In this document: positions 40,741-49,189 of the stretch, piece after piece
Layout: each line of letters begins with the position of its first letter
Numbering within the stretch: position 1 is the first letter of the stretch
NCBI GenBank assembly: GCA_016840515.1
Contig: JAEOSF010000005.1
Span: forward strand, 34,948 to 98,947
From: Candidatus Borrarchaeum yapensis
Lineage (GTDB): Archaea; Asgardarchaeota; Sifarchaeia; Borrarchaeales; Borrarchaeaceae
Direction of reading: 5' to 3'
Length of the DNA stretch: 64,000 nt
Notes under the pieces: generated by a model
What the model saw: only the letters and a program-made list of their open reading frames with translations
Databases searched by the model: none
What the model was told of the DNA's origin: nothing
Translations under genes and position numbers: made by a program

Positions 40741-41823
40741 TTAAATATAAACCATTAAAATCGATGCTATTGATACAGCAATAAATCTAAGCAATGGACG
40801 GCTGACAAATGGACTAAAAAGGATGAGTGGAAAGCATATAAACAATATAAAGAGTAATATCGTAAATTTCAATATTTTGGTGGTTCGAAAAATATGGCTT
40901 GTGTTCACAACCTCAATAGCATCCCCAAGCAAATAATTTCCCGGCTTTTCAAGTTGAACATTAAGCGCACCGGCAGCAGCAGCCATCACCCATCCAGAAT
41001 TAATGCTACTTGTTGTAGATCCATCTCTCCACATTATTTTCCATGAGTTTTTATAATTTTCTCTAAGAAGAGCAGAGGCAATAACGATTAATAATGCGGA
41101 AAGACGAGCAGGAATGAAATTCGCAACATCATCTAATCTTGCTGAAACCATACCTATATTGATATGTTCGGAATCTTTGTAACCAACCATCGAGTCCAAA
41201 GTGCTTACTGCTCGAAATACTAACGCACCAATTATTCCAGTTACAATTCCAAATACTCCAAAAATAATAAAATAAAAAATTGGTGAGATCAAAGAATCAG
41301 GTATCCCTTCTGCAGTCGTTTCAACTGCTGCTGATGCAACTAGCCTGCTATCTAAGATTGACGTATCCCTTCCAACCACACGTGATACAAGGTTTCTGGC
41401 TTCCTCAATATCATTTCTTTCGAGTGCGTTTGCAATTGGAGATATTAAACTGATAAAAAACTTCATTGAGAAGGTTGTTTTTAGAAGGTATGCCGCGAAT
41501 AAAATCGAGGCCAATATTCCAAGAAATATACGAACAATCATTAACAATGAAAGTAAGGGAATTACAAAGATTATAATTGTGCTTACTGCTAGTATTAAAC
41601 CATTGAATTTCTCTATGCGTGGATTTTGATGCTTCAAAGCATTCTTTAACTTCCTAATCACTTTTCCTATCAATACTACTGGATGTATGGATTCTGGTGG
41701 TTCTCCTACCGTTAAATCTATTAAAAAGGCTAAGAAAATTGTTATAAGCATTTGCAGTCTCTGATCTGCTCTTAAAACATTTTCAAAAAATAAAAATAAA
41801 GACAAGATGTTAATGTTCTGCAT
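40741..41823 (-). CDS. cbiB: Adenosylcobinamide-phosphate synthase
   Basis: 'LIDLTVGEPPESIHPVVLIGKVI', 'VVGRDTSILD', 'AAVETTAEGIPDSLISPIFYF', 'SAGWVMAAAAGALNVQLEKPGNYLLGD'-like segment. Confidence 0.93.
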   Translation of the reverse strand: MQNINILSLFLFFENVLRADQRLQMLITIFLAFLIDLTVGEPPESIHPVVLIGKVIRKLKNALKHQNPRIEKFNGLILAVSTIIIFVIPLLSLLMIVRIFLGILASILFAAYLLKTTFSMKFFISLISPIANALERNDIEEARNLVSRVVGRDTSILDSRLVASAAVETTAEGIPDSLISPIFYFIIFGVFGIVTGIIGALVFRAVSTLDSMVGYKDSEHINIGMVSARLDDVANFIPARLSALLIVIASALLRENYKNSWKIMWRDGSTTSSINSGWVMAAAAGALNVQLEKPGNYLLGDAIEVVNTSHIFRTTKILKFTILLFILFICFPLILFSPFVSRPLLRFIAVSIASILMVYI

Positions 41824-41984
41824 TAATCGGACCTCTTAATCAATCGAACAGTAGCATTTCAAATCTTGACGTCGTATTTAATCGCATAGGGTTTCAGAAT
41901 CGACATTGTAAACGTTATGGCAAGTTTCTGGCATGTCGTTCTTTTTATGCGATTACAGAGAATATATCATATTTATATATTTGA

Positions 41985-42085
41985 AGTAGGATATATTAAC
42001 CTAGGTCTCTAATATTCATTCTATCTCTCCTTGTATTTAGATCCAGAGCAGAATCCAACGTCATTGACAAATGGAAATAGCCTCC
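41985..42085 (+). ncRNA. Structured intergenic element copy C (more degenerate)
   Basis: CTAATATTC...TTCTATCTCTCCTTGTATTTAGATCCAGAG (42010-42048), weak closing pair GTAGGAT/ATCCAAC, followed by TCATTGAC as in A/B. Confidence 0.5.
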
Positions 42086-42158
42086 TTTAATGATTGGATA
42101 CAGTATAAGCTCTAAGGCTTTACAGAAAAGATTTAAGGGATTTTGGAAGCGCATAGAC

Positions 42159-43370
42159 ATGAAGAAATTTCTTTTTATTGTTGGAGATGGAATGGCGGAT
42201 AGAACATCGGAAATACGAAGTTTTACTCCGTTAGAATGGGCGAATACTCCAAATATGGATTACATAGCAGCGGAAGGAATCAACGGTCTTTTAAATGCAA
42301 TAGCGCCTGGAATAGCCCCAGGGAGCGCAGAAGCACATCTTTCTATGCTCGGATATGACTATACCAAAATTAAAAATGGAAGAGGTTTTTTTGAAGCTTT
42401 AGGTGCAGGTCTGATCCCCATGATTGGTGATATCGTATTTAGATGCAATTTTGCAACGATAAACAAAGAGTTCGATATTATTGATGCACGTGCAGGAAGA
42501 ATTAGAGAAAGAGTTGGAATATTAGCAGATTTGATCAAAAGAGAATTGAATGAAATTGATAGTGTAGAATTATTATTTCAAGAAAGTCTAGACTTTAGAG
42601 GTTCTTTAATTTTAAGAGGTAAAAACTGTTCCTCAGAAGTTATTTGCCCAAAGATCATGCAAAATGGTGAAAAAGCTATAATTAAACCTGTAAATGATTC
42701 AAAGAGTGCCATAAGGACTACAAAGATCTTAAATGAGTTCATAGAAACATCATATGAACTACTTCGTGATCACTCAATAAATGTAACTCGTAAAACACAA
42801 AACAAGTTCCCTGCAAATGTGGTGATTCCCTGGAAGGGAGGATATGTTTCAGATTTAAGAGCTCCTCCTAATAACTGGAACTTGAAAGGAGCGTGTGTAG
42901 GCGCAGTTAGTTTAATTAAAGGCCTTTGCAAATTTATCAACATGACAGTTGTTGATGTGCCCGAAGCTACTGGATACATAGATACAAATGTTTATGCCAA
43001 AGCTAGTGCTGCTTTAAATCTTCTAGAAGATCACGATTTGGTTTTGCTTCATATAGAGGGACCCGATGAAGCAGGTCACGATGGAGATTTCGAAGGGAAG
43101 GTGGAAATAATTGAAAAAATAGATTGTATGGTGGGATTGCTTCTTGATCAAATTGCCTGGGAAGAACTTTATATCATTCTCGTGTCAGATCACGCCACCC
43201 CTGTAGATTATAAGGATCATACAGCCGATCCAACACCAATCTCAATTTATGGAACTAAAATAAAAAAAGACAAAGTAAAAGCATTTAACGAGAAAGCAGC
43301 TTCAAAAGGAGGTCTATCAAGAATTTGCGGGGAAAGAATAATGCCCCTTCTTTTTGATTTGACAAAATGA
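42159..43370 (+). CDS. apgM: Archaeal cofactor-independent phosphoglycerate mutase (ApgM-like)
   Basis: 'MKKFLFIVGDGMADR', 'APGSAEAHLSMLGYD', 'HIEGPDEAGHDGDFEGKVEIIEKID', 'LVSDHATPVDYKDHTADP'. Confidence 0.88.
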   Translation: MKKFLFIVGDGMADRTSEIRSFTPLEWANTPNMDYIAAEGINGLLNAIAPGIAPGSAEAHLSMLGYDYTKIKNGRGFFEALGAGLIPMIGDIVFRCNFATINKEFDIIDARAGRIRERVGILADLIKRELNEIDSVELLFQESLDFRGSLILRGKNCSSEVICPKIMQNGEKAIIKPVNDSKSAIRTTKILNEFIETSYELLRDHSINVTRKTQNKFPANVVIPWKGGYVSDLRAPPNNWNLKGACVGAVSLIKGLCKFINMTVVDVPEATGYIDTNVYAKASAALNLLEDHDLVLLHIEGPDEAGHDGDFEGKVEIIEKIDCMVGLLLDQIAWEELYIILVSDHATPVDYKDHTADPTPISIYGTKIKKDKVKAFNEKAASKGGLSRICGERIMPLLFDLTK

Positions 43371-43435
43371 GATCATTTAGTAAGATTCTTGCTTGTATTA
43401 CTTTTATATTGGCTTAAATAAATAAAGGAAAGTAG

Positions 43436-44017
43436 CTAAAAATTAAATGGCTTACATAAGATAGCTTTTAATCTCATATCTAAAAAGTTCGACGTATATT
43501 CTGGTTTTATTATGCATGCTGTGTCCGCTCCTCTGCCTGTGCCAGCAATAGCAATCACATCTTCATCGAGCGCTATTAGTCCGGCGTCAGCAGCCATCAT
43601 CGTAATTTCCATTACCACCTTGATTCCTTCCCCGAAAACGAATCGAACAGTCCGAGCAAAGGTTTCAACTGGTTGCCACATGTTTAGTTTAAATCTAAAA
43701 GCTCGTTCTACACCTGCAAAAGCATGAGTGCATGTTAATACATTTGCGCCACGTTCTTCAATCGCATGTCTTTCCTCTTCACCCAGTTCTTGGAAACCAC
43801 GTTCTTTAAATCCTGCAGAATGTGAGACTACTACAAGATTATAATCTGCTGAATCAAAGAATTCGGTTGCTTTAAGCCCAGTGTAACCAGTTGTTGAGGC
43901 AATTATGATATTTTTTATGTTGAATTTTTTCGCGTGCTTTTTGGCGATATTCAGTACATTTTCAGTGTTTAACTTTCCTGCTTGTTCAAAATATTTAACT
44001 GTCAGATCCATATTCAC
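43436..44017 (-). CDS. Pyruvate kinase C-terminal-like (PK alpha/beta domain) protein
   Basis: 'NIIIASTTGYTGLKATEFF...LVVVSHSAGFKERG...EGIKVVMEITMMAADAGLI...VIAIAGTGRGADTACII'. Confidence 0.7.
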   Translation of the reverse strand: MNMDLTVKYFEQAGKLNTENVLNIAKKHAKKFNIKNIIIASTTGYTGLKATEFFDSADYNLVVVSHSAGFKERGFQELGEEERHAIEERGANVLTCTHAFAGVERAFRFKLNMWQPVETFARTVRFVFGEGIKVVMEITMMAADAGLIALDEDVIAIAGTGRGADTACIIKPEYTSNFLDMRLKAILCKPFNF

Positions 44018-44050
44018 ACTTCCATTTTTTACGAATTTAGACTTTTAAAA

Positions 44051-44093
44051 CTCATACGTGAACTACCCCACCCTTACGGTTGGAGCTTCCTGC
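44051..44093 (-). mobile_element. IS605-type right-end/omega-RNA-like hairpin (solitary)
   Basis: Minus strand GCAGGAAGCTCCAACCGTAAGGGTGGGGTAGTTCAC. Confidence 0.5.
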
Positions 44094-44118
44094 GGAGAAA
44101 TTATAAATATTTGACGGA

Positions 44119-44286
44119 CTATTCTCCTGCCATCGCCCAGTCTTCACTTTTAATATCTCTAAATACAACAACGAAAAGCTTCTTATCTTTGCCTGATATT
44201 TTGGAAATAACTTCAACAACTTCCCGTGAAATATTTCTTTTTTGTTCTGCAGAGAATCCGTAGCCTGAAATTTCAATTAAGGGCAT
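44119..44286 (-). CDS. Small 4-oxalocrotonate tautomerase-like protein
   Basis: N-terminal Pro after Met: 'MPLIEISGYGFSAEQKRNISREVVEVISKISGKDKKLFVVVFRDIKSEDWAMAGE'. Confidence 0.65.
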   Translation of the reverse strand: MPLIEISGYGFSAEQKRNISREVVEVISKISGKDKKLFVVVFRDIKSEDWAMAGE

Positions 44287-44385
44287 AAATTTCACCAAAC
44301 GTTGAATTGCCTGTTTGTTCTTAATAAACCTTGTGTTACATGCTTTTTTCGTACTCAAACACAAAAAATACTACTCTTTTACTAG

Positions 44386-44430
44386 TAGCTAAGCAAGAAA
44401 GCCTCACAGCTTTAGCGTGAGGTAGTTCAC
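44386..44430 (+). mobile_element. IS605-type right-end/omega-RNA-like hairpin (solitary, inverted relative to 44051)
   Basis: AGCTAAGCAAGAAAGCCTCACAGCTTTAGCGTGAGGTAGTTCAC. Confidence 0.55.
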
Positions 44431-44501
44431 AATAATATCGAAAATGTAGATGAAGGTGCATTCACACTGCTTAGGAGCCGATTAGAAAAGAATTTAAATT
44501 A

Positions 44502-44748
44502 TGTTATCTTCAAAAGAGCAATCGATCTCTAAAACATATTTTTTTATTGTGAATAACTCGGAGATATCCATGTGGTATTCTAAGCAGAAGCAATATACAC
44601 TGAAAATTGAAAAAGATGAAGACGAATATTATGTTGCAAGTGTTATGTAACTCCCAGGCTGTCATACACAAGCAAAAATGTTGAGTATGCTTATTGAACG
44701 AATAAAAGAGGCCATTATATTGTATCTTGAAGTAATAACAATGTCGTA
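44502..44748 (+). pseudogene. HicB-like antitoxin remnant with in-frame TAA
   Basis: 'WYSKQKQYTLKIEKDEDEYYVASVM*LPGCHTQAKMLSMLIERIKEAIILYLEVI' matches HicB pattern IEKDEDGYYVASVPELPGCHTQ...ERIKEAIELYLE. Confidence 0.7.
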
Positions 44749-44764
44749 GAGCAGTGATGAGTAC

Positions 44765-45880
44765 ATGGAAAATATCGCCCAAGAATTCAATAAAAAACTA
44801 CTGCTGAACGAATGCATTCAGTGTGGGGTATGCACAGGTTCATGCCCAGTAGCCACAAGATCTTATTTGAACGTGCGAAATATCCTACGAGAAATTGCCG
44901 TCTTTAAAAGACTTAAAATACCGCCTGAAGATCAAATATGGAGTTGTACTACATGTTCGACATGTGAACTTCGGTGTCCTAAGCAGTTAAGCCCGCTTGA
45001 TATGATAATTGATATACGCAGCACCTTGATTGAGGAAGGAACAGTCCCAGCAACACTTAAAGATGTCTTAGAAAGTGTTTTTAAACATGGCAATCCATGG
45101 AATCAAAGTAGAGCAAACAGAATGGAATGGGCGACTGATTTCAATTTAAAACACATTTCAGAAGGTGCAGATATCCTCTATTTTATTGGATGTACTACAG
45201 CTTATGATACACGCGCACAAGACATCGCTAAGGCGTTAATAATGTGTTTAAATACAACAGAAGTTGATTTTGGAGTTTTGGATAAAGACGAGAATTGTTG
45301 TGGTAATGAAATTCTCGGTTTGGGTGAACAGGGATTATTCGAACAACTTATTGAGGATAATACCGAGTTATTTGAAAAATATGACGTAAAGAGCATGCTG
45401 GTTTCCTGTCCACATGGATATAATGTGTTTAAGAACAAATATGAGTTAGATTTGAAGGTCCAACATCATTCACAACTACTTGCAGAGTTAATTAATAATG
45501 GAAAACTAACTTTTTCAAAAAGAATCGAAAAAACAGCCACATATCATGATCCTTGCTTTCTTGGTAAACATAACGGAATTTTTGATGAACCAAGGCAAAT
45601 AATTGAAAATATTCCAGGAATAGAATTTATTGAGTTAGATAGAATCAAAAATCAGAGTTTATGCTGTGAGGGAGGCGGTGGTAGAATGTGGTTCGATGTT
45701 TCAGGACCAAATAATGCTGAAAAGAGAGTTGAGAACGCCATTGAAGTAGGAGCAGACCTTTTATTGACCTCATGCCCGTTTTGCGTTGTTACTCTCGATG
45801 CTGCCGTTAAAAGCATCGATGCTGATGATGAAATTAAGGTCATGGATATCGCTGAATTATTGTTAGAATCAGTCAAATAA
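44765..45880 (+). CDS. HdrD/HdrC-B-like iron-sulfur protein (4Fe-4S pair + two CCG domains)
   Basis: 'CIQCGVCTGSCPVA', 'CTTCSTCELRCPK', 'ENCCGNEILGLGEQGLFE', 'HDPCFLGKHNGIFDEPRQI...SLCCEGGGGRMW'. Confidence 0.92.
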   Translation: MENIAQEFNKKLLLNECIQCGVCTGSCPVATRSYLNVRNILREIAVFKRLKIPPEDQIWSCTTCSTCELRCPKQLSPLDMIIDIRSTLIEEGTVPATLKDVLESVFKHGNPWNQSRANRMEWATDFNLKHISEGADILYFIGCTTAYDTRAQDIAKALIMCLNTTEVDFGVLDKDENCCGNEILGLGEQGLFEQLIEDNTELFEKYDVKSMLVSCPHGYNVFKNKYELDLKVQHHSQLLAELINNGKLTFSKRIEKTATYHDPCFLGKHNGIFDEPRQIIENIPGIEFIELDRIKNQSLCCEGGGGRMWFDVSGPNNAEKRVENAIEVGADLLLTSCPFCVVTLDAAVKSIDADDEIKVMDIAELLLESVK

Positions 45881-45898
45881 TCTAAATTATGTCAATTT

Positions 45899-46537
45899 TC
45901 AATATATCAAGAAGCCATCGATCAGTTTTTCCAATTCTCGGCTTTCAAGTATCTTCAAATGTCGCTTAAATATTGGACCGTTAGTTACGAGTGTGTGATA
46001 TTCCCCATTTTCGCCGCACAGATCGATTTTTCGACTTCTGAGGAACTCTATAAAATCCCAATTAAGGGGATGTCCTATCCAGTTGGAATCTATGAGATCT
46101 GATTTAGCGCTGACAATCGTTGCTTCAAAACCCCTATCTATGAACTCCGTTAGCACTATTTCGTATTTTTGCTTCCATAATGGTTCATACACTTGGAGCC
46201 CAACTTCGCTACAAACTCTATCAACCCAGTCTCTGTTTTCTTGAAAGTCTAGGTCTCCAAATACTCCACCTTCGATTCCCCTGTTCTTCAGGTCTTCAAT
46301 TCCCCTCTTAAATTCATCTTCATAAGAGTCCCAGGTAGCCTTCCCGAATATTATAGGAATTTGGATAGCCATAGCTTGTGCTTCAATACCTTCCTTTCTT
46401 AAGCCATGCCCTCTAGATCGTAAACCGTCTTCGTTGAGCATAGTGAATAGATATTTAACCTTAAAACCAGTTTTTAAAGCCTTATACAATGCTAGGCAAC
46501 TGTCTTTACCACCACTCCAAGAAACAAAGACATTCAA
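45899..46537 (-). CDS. PP-loop ATP-binding protein (diphthine-ammonia ligase-like), paralogue of 34584..35240
   Basis: 'MNVFVSWSGGKDSCLALYKAL...LRSRGHGLRKEGIEAQAMAIQIPI...CGENGEYHTLVTNGP'. Confidence 0.87.
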   Translation of the reverse strand: MNVFVSWSGGKDSCLALYKALKTGFKVKYLFTMLNEDGLRSRGHGLRKEGIEAQAMAIQIPIIFGKATWDSYEDEFKRGIEDLKNRGIEGGVFGDLDFQENRDWVDRVCSEVGLQVYEPLWKQKYEIVLTEFIDRGFEATIVSAKSDLIDSNWIGHPLNWDFIEFLRSRKIDLCGENGEYHTLVTNGPIFKRHLKILESRELEKLIDGFLIY

Positions 46538-46684
46538 TTGTTAAACTTCCATTGAGTTTTCTCTATCCGCTTTTACGGTTCTCTCCAGAGCACTTTAAGT
46601 AAAAATTGGATCTATTAATCAAATTAATTAATGAAGTAGTCTAACATATTAAGATAACCAAAATTTTTATCTGCAATTGGATAT

Positions 46685-47191
46685 TTGCCATTAGAGTTGA
46701 TTGATATGGAAAAATTCACTTTAGTTGATGTTCGCAATGTAATAATAAGCATTTTCATTTGTCAGGCATCAGGTCTTATTGGTACAATTTTTACGATGGA
46801 AGCAATTCCAACTTGGTATGCAACTCTGAATAAGCCCTTTTTCACACCACCCAATTGGCTGTTCGGACCAGTTTGGACAATTCTATATACGTTAATGGGG
46901 ATATCAGCATTTCTTGTGTGGCGCAGGGGTTTGGATGAACAAAAAGTAAAAGTAGGGCTGATCTTCTTTGCGACCCAGCTGTTTCTCAATGGATTATGGA
47001 CACCAGTGTTCTTCGGACTTAAGGAACTCTTTGCTGCGCTCATTATAATCATAATACTCTGGATAGCTATATTGCTGACAATTGTAAGCTTCTTCAGGAT
47101 TTCTCTGACGCCAGGACTATTGCTTATACCTTATATTGCCTGGGTAAGTCTTGCAACAGCCTTGAATTATGCAATATTTGTCTTAAATTAA
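46685..47191 (+). CDS. TspO/MBR family tryptophan-rich sensory protein
   Basis: 'WYATLNKPFFTPPNWLFGPVWTILYTLMGISAFLVW...QLFLNGLWTPVFFGLKE'. Confidence 0.93.
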   Translation: MPLELIDMEKFTLVDVRNVIISIFICQASGLIGTIFTMEAIPTWYATLNKPFFTPPNWLFGPVWTILYTLMGISAFLVWRRGLDEQKVKVGLIFFATQLFLNGLWTPVFFGLKELFAALIIIIILWIAILLTIVSFFRISLTPGLLLIPYIAWVSLATALNYAIFVLN

Positions 47192-47196
47192 GATCG

Positions 47197-47520
47197 TGTG
47201 GGCTACCTCGCGCTAAAGCCTCGAGGCTTCCTGCTTCTACGACAGACTCGATCCCCTTGACGGGTTACGGAGGTCTTATCTCCACAGGCTTAACATCCCT
47301 ACGCCCCGTAGGTACTACTAACGATGGTGATACAATCGAATCAGAGTATGCACCTTGTCTGCAAGTGTGTGTATTATCCCTCCAATTGTTGTTGATATCT
47401 TCCTCATACCACCTATATAACGTTAGGGCGACCCCTCGATGCACGTGATGCAAGTGAACACATACTACCGCAATTCATCACCACGCTGAAGCGGTGGTGC
47501 TTTCTTGCTTAGCTAATTGT
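47197..47520 (-). mobile_element. IS200/IS605-like remnant (omega-RNA/TnpB 3'-end-like, MITE-sized), copy 2
   Basis: Minus strand shares AAGCAAGAAAGC-hairpin-GTGATGAAT..., GTACCTACGGGGCGTAGGGATGTTAAGCCTGTGGAGATAAGACCTCCGTAACCC and GCAGGAAGCCTCGAGGCTTTAGCGCGAGGTAGCCCAC with copy 1. Confidence 0.62.
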
Positions 47521-47554
47521 AACAAAAATTAATTATCTTAAGTTTTTTAACTTA

Positions 47555-47604
47555 TGCGGCGGGAAGCCCCCTTCCGAAAGGTGGGGGCTCTTCGTAGTGG
47601 TAGT
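47555..47604 (+). mobile_element. IS605-type end-like hairpin, diverged
   Basis: GGCGGGAAGCCCCCTTCCGAAAGGTGGGGGCTCTTCGTAG; compare 51785-51825. Confidence 0.45.
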
Positions 47605-47680
47605 TATTTTACTTACTTTTAGTTAGCAAATCTTATTATAGTGATTCATATAATATATTTAAAATCAGGAAGGGCCTCCT

Positions 47681-48343
47681 ATGGCACAAATTGAAGGCTT
47701 CCACTTCGGTCAATTGGAAGAAGACCCAAGTTCATTTAATCAGGTTGTTATTTCGTTAAGGAAATATGGAGTGCCTTTTAGAGAGATTTATGAATCAAAA
47801 GCTCGACTCTCATCCCGTGATTGTTTTGCTGAATTCAACAATAAGCTGCCAGAAGCGCTAAGTGAAATCTATTCAAGTGAGTACTCACGACCTCCTCGGG
47901 CAGTTTTTGTATTTAGAATTTCTCCACAACCACTTTCAATGCTTCGAGGAAAACTCTTAGAGCATAGTTTAAACTGGGAACGCACCCCTTCAACTTTCGT
48001 AGCCTTTAGTCCATTCGGTATTCCTGTAGATAAAGTCCTGCAATTAACAAAAACAAGAGATCCATTGCAACTAATAGACTTTGTTGAGCATCGAAATGAA
48101 TTGTCATTGGATCCATTATTGCTCACAGTTTCACAAGGATGGCTACGCGTCACTAAAGATCACATTGTTGATGTTTTTAATACTCACCAAAGCCCGTTTT
48201 TCCTTAAAGCTTGGCTAGAAGAAGTGATTGAGAGGGGGCGTGTTTTATCAGAAGTAGAATTGCTTTCCTTGTTTGAAAAACATGATCCTTATATGAAGAA
48301 GGGTATCATAAGGCTATTGGAGAAACTAAAAATCCTGGAATGA
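47681..48343 (+). CDS. Uncharacterised protein, tandem paralogue 1
   Basis: 'MAQIEGFHFGQLEEDPSSFNQVVISLRKYGVPFREI...YSSEYSRPPRAVFVFRIS...QGWLRVTKDHIVDVFNTHQSP'; strong RBS context. Confidence 0.7.
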   Translation: MAQIEGFHFGQLEEDPSSFNQVVISLRKYGVPFREIYESKARLSSRDCFAEFNNKLPEALSEIYSSEYSRPPRAVFVFRISPQPLSMLRGKLLEHSLNWERTPSTFVAFSPFGIPVDKVLQLTKTRDPLQLIDFVEHRNELSLDPLLLTVSQGWLRVTKDHIVDVFNTHQSPFFLKAWLEEVIERGRVLSEVELLSLFEKHDPYMKKGIIRLLEKLKILE

Positions 48344-48471
48344 GCCCAAAAGTATAGGAAGATGTGTTCAAATACATTAAGGGTGAAGTTAGTTTCATTA
48401 TAATGATTAATACCATTATAAATTAACATATAACATCATTTGATGATTTCAGATTATGTATATCAATTATA

Positions 48472-49143
48472 GTGAGGGGAATTCCAATGGCTCAGCTTGA
48501 AGAGTTTCATTTTGGTCAATTGGAAGAAGATCCACACTCGGTGCAGGCAATCATAGTATCTCTCAGAAAATATGGTGTACCATATAAAGAAATTCCTACA
48601 TCTAAAGCACGACTTTCGACCCATGACTATTGTGCTGAATATAAAACCACACTAACCGATGCGTTGAAAGATCTCTATTCGAATGAGTATTCACGACCAC
48701 CGAGAGCTTGTTTTTTATTTAGAATTTCTAGAAAATCACTTTCTTCAACAAAAGGGATATTATTAGAATACACGCTAAACTGGAAACACACCAACACAAC
48801 GTTTGAAGCGTTCAATCCATTTTGTATTCCTACAGATAAAATCCGTCAATTAACCACAATAATAGAGTGGCATCGACTTGCTGATTATATTGAACATCCA
48901 AGTGACTACACATTAAATCCAATCTTACTCACTCTTCCACAAGGATGGCTCCGCGTCACAAAAGAACATATCGATGTTTTTAATACTCACCAACACCCGC
49001 TTTTCCTTAAAGAATGGATTGAAGAAGTAATTGAGAGCGAGCGAGTTTTATCAGAAGTAGAAGTAGTTAATTTGTTTGACAAGCATGATCCCTTAATGAA
49101 AAACAAAACGATAAAGTTATTAGAACAGCTTAAGATTTTGTAA
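48472..49143 (+). CDS. Uncharacterised protein, tandem paralogue 2
   Basis: 'MAQLEEFHFGQLEEDPHSVQAIIVSLRKYGVPYKEI...YSNEYSRPPRACFLFRIS...QGWLRVTKEHIDVFNTHQHP'. Confidence 0.7.
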   Translation: MRGIPMAQLEEFHFGQLEEDPHSVQAIIVSLRKYGVPYKEIPTSKARLSTHDYCAEYKTTLTDALKDLYSNEYSRPPRACFLFRISRKSLSSTKGILLEYTLNWKHTNTTFEAFNPFCIPTDKIRQLTTIIEWHRLADYIEHPSDYTLNPILLTLPQGWLRVTKEHIDVFNTHQHPLFLKEWIEEVIESERVLSEVEVVNLFDKHDPLMKNKTIKLLEQLKIL

Positions 49144-49189
49144 TGAGCGTTCAAAAGGTTAGCAAAAAAGCTTCTTATTAACATATAAG

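Noticed and set aside
44648-44650. Recoding (readthrough) at the HicB-like stop
   Set aside because: Codon is TAA, not TAG (pyrrolysine) or TGA (selenocysteine); simple pseudogenisation is more economical.
47265-47453. 62-aa ORFs on both strands
   Set aside because: They fall inside the IS605-like remnant; the minus-strand 'VPTGRRDVKPVEIRPP' is more likely a vestigial TnpB end than a functional protein.
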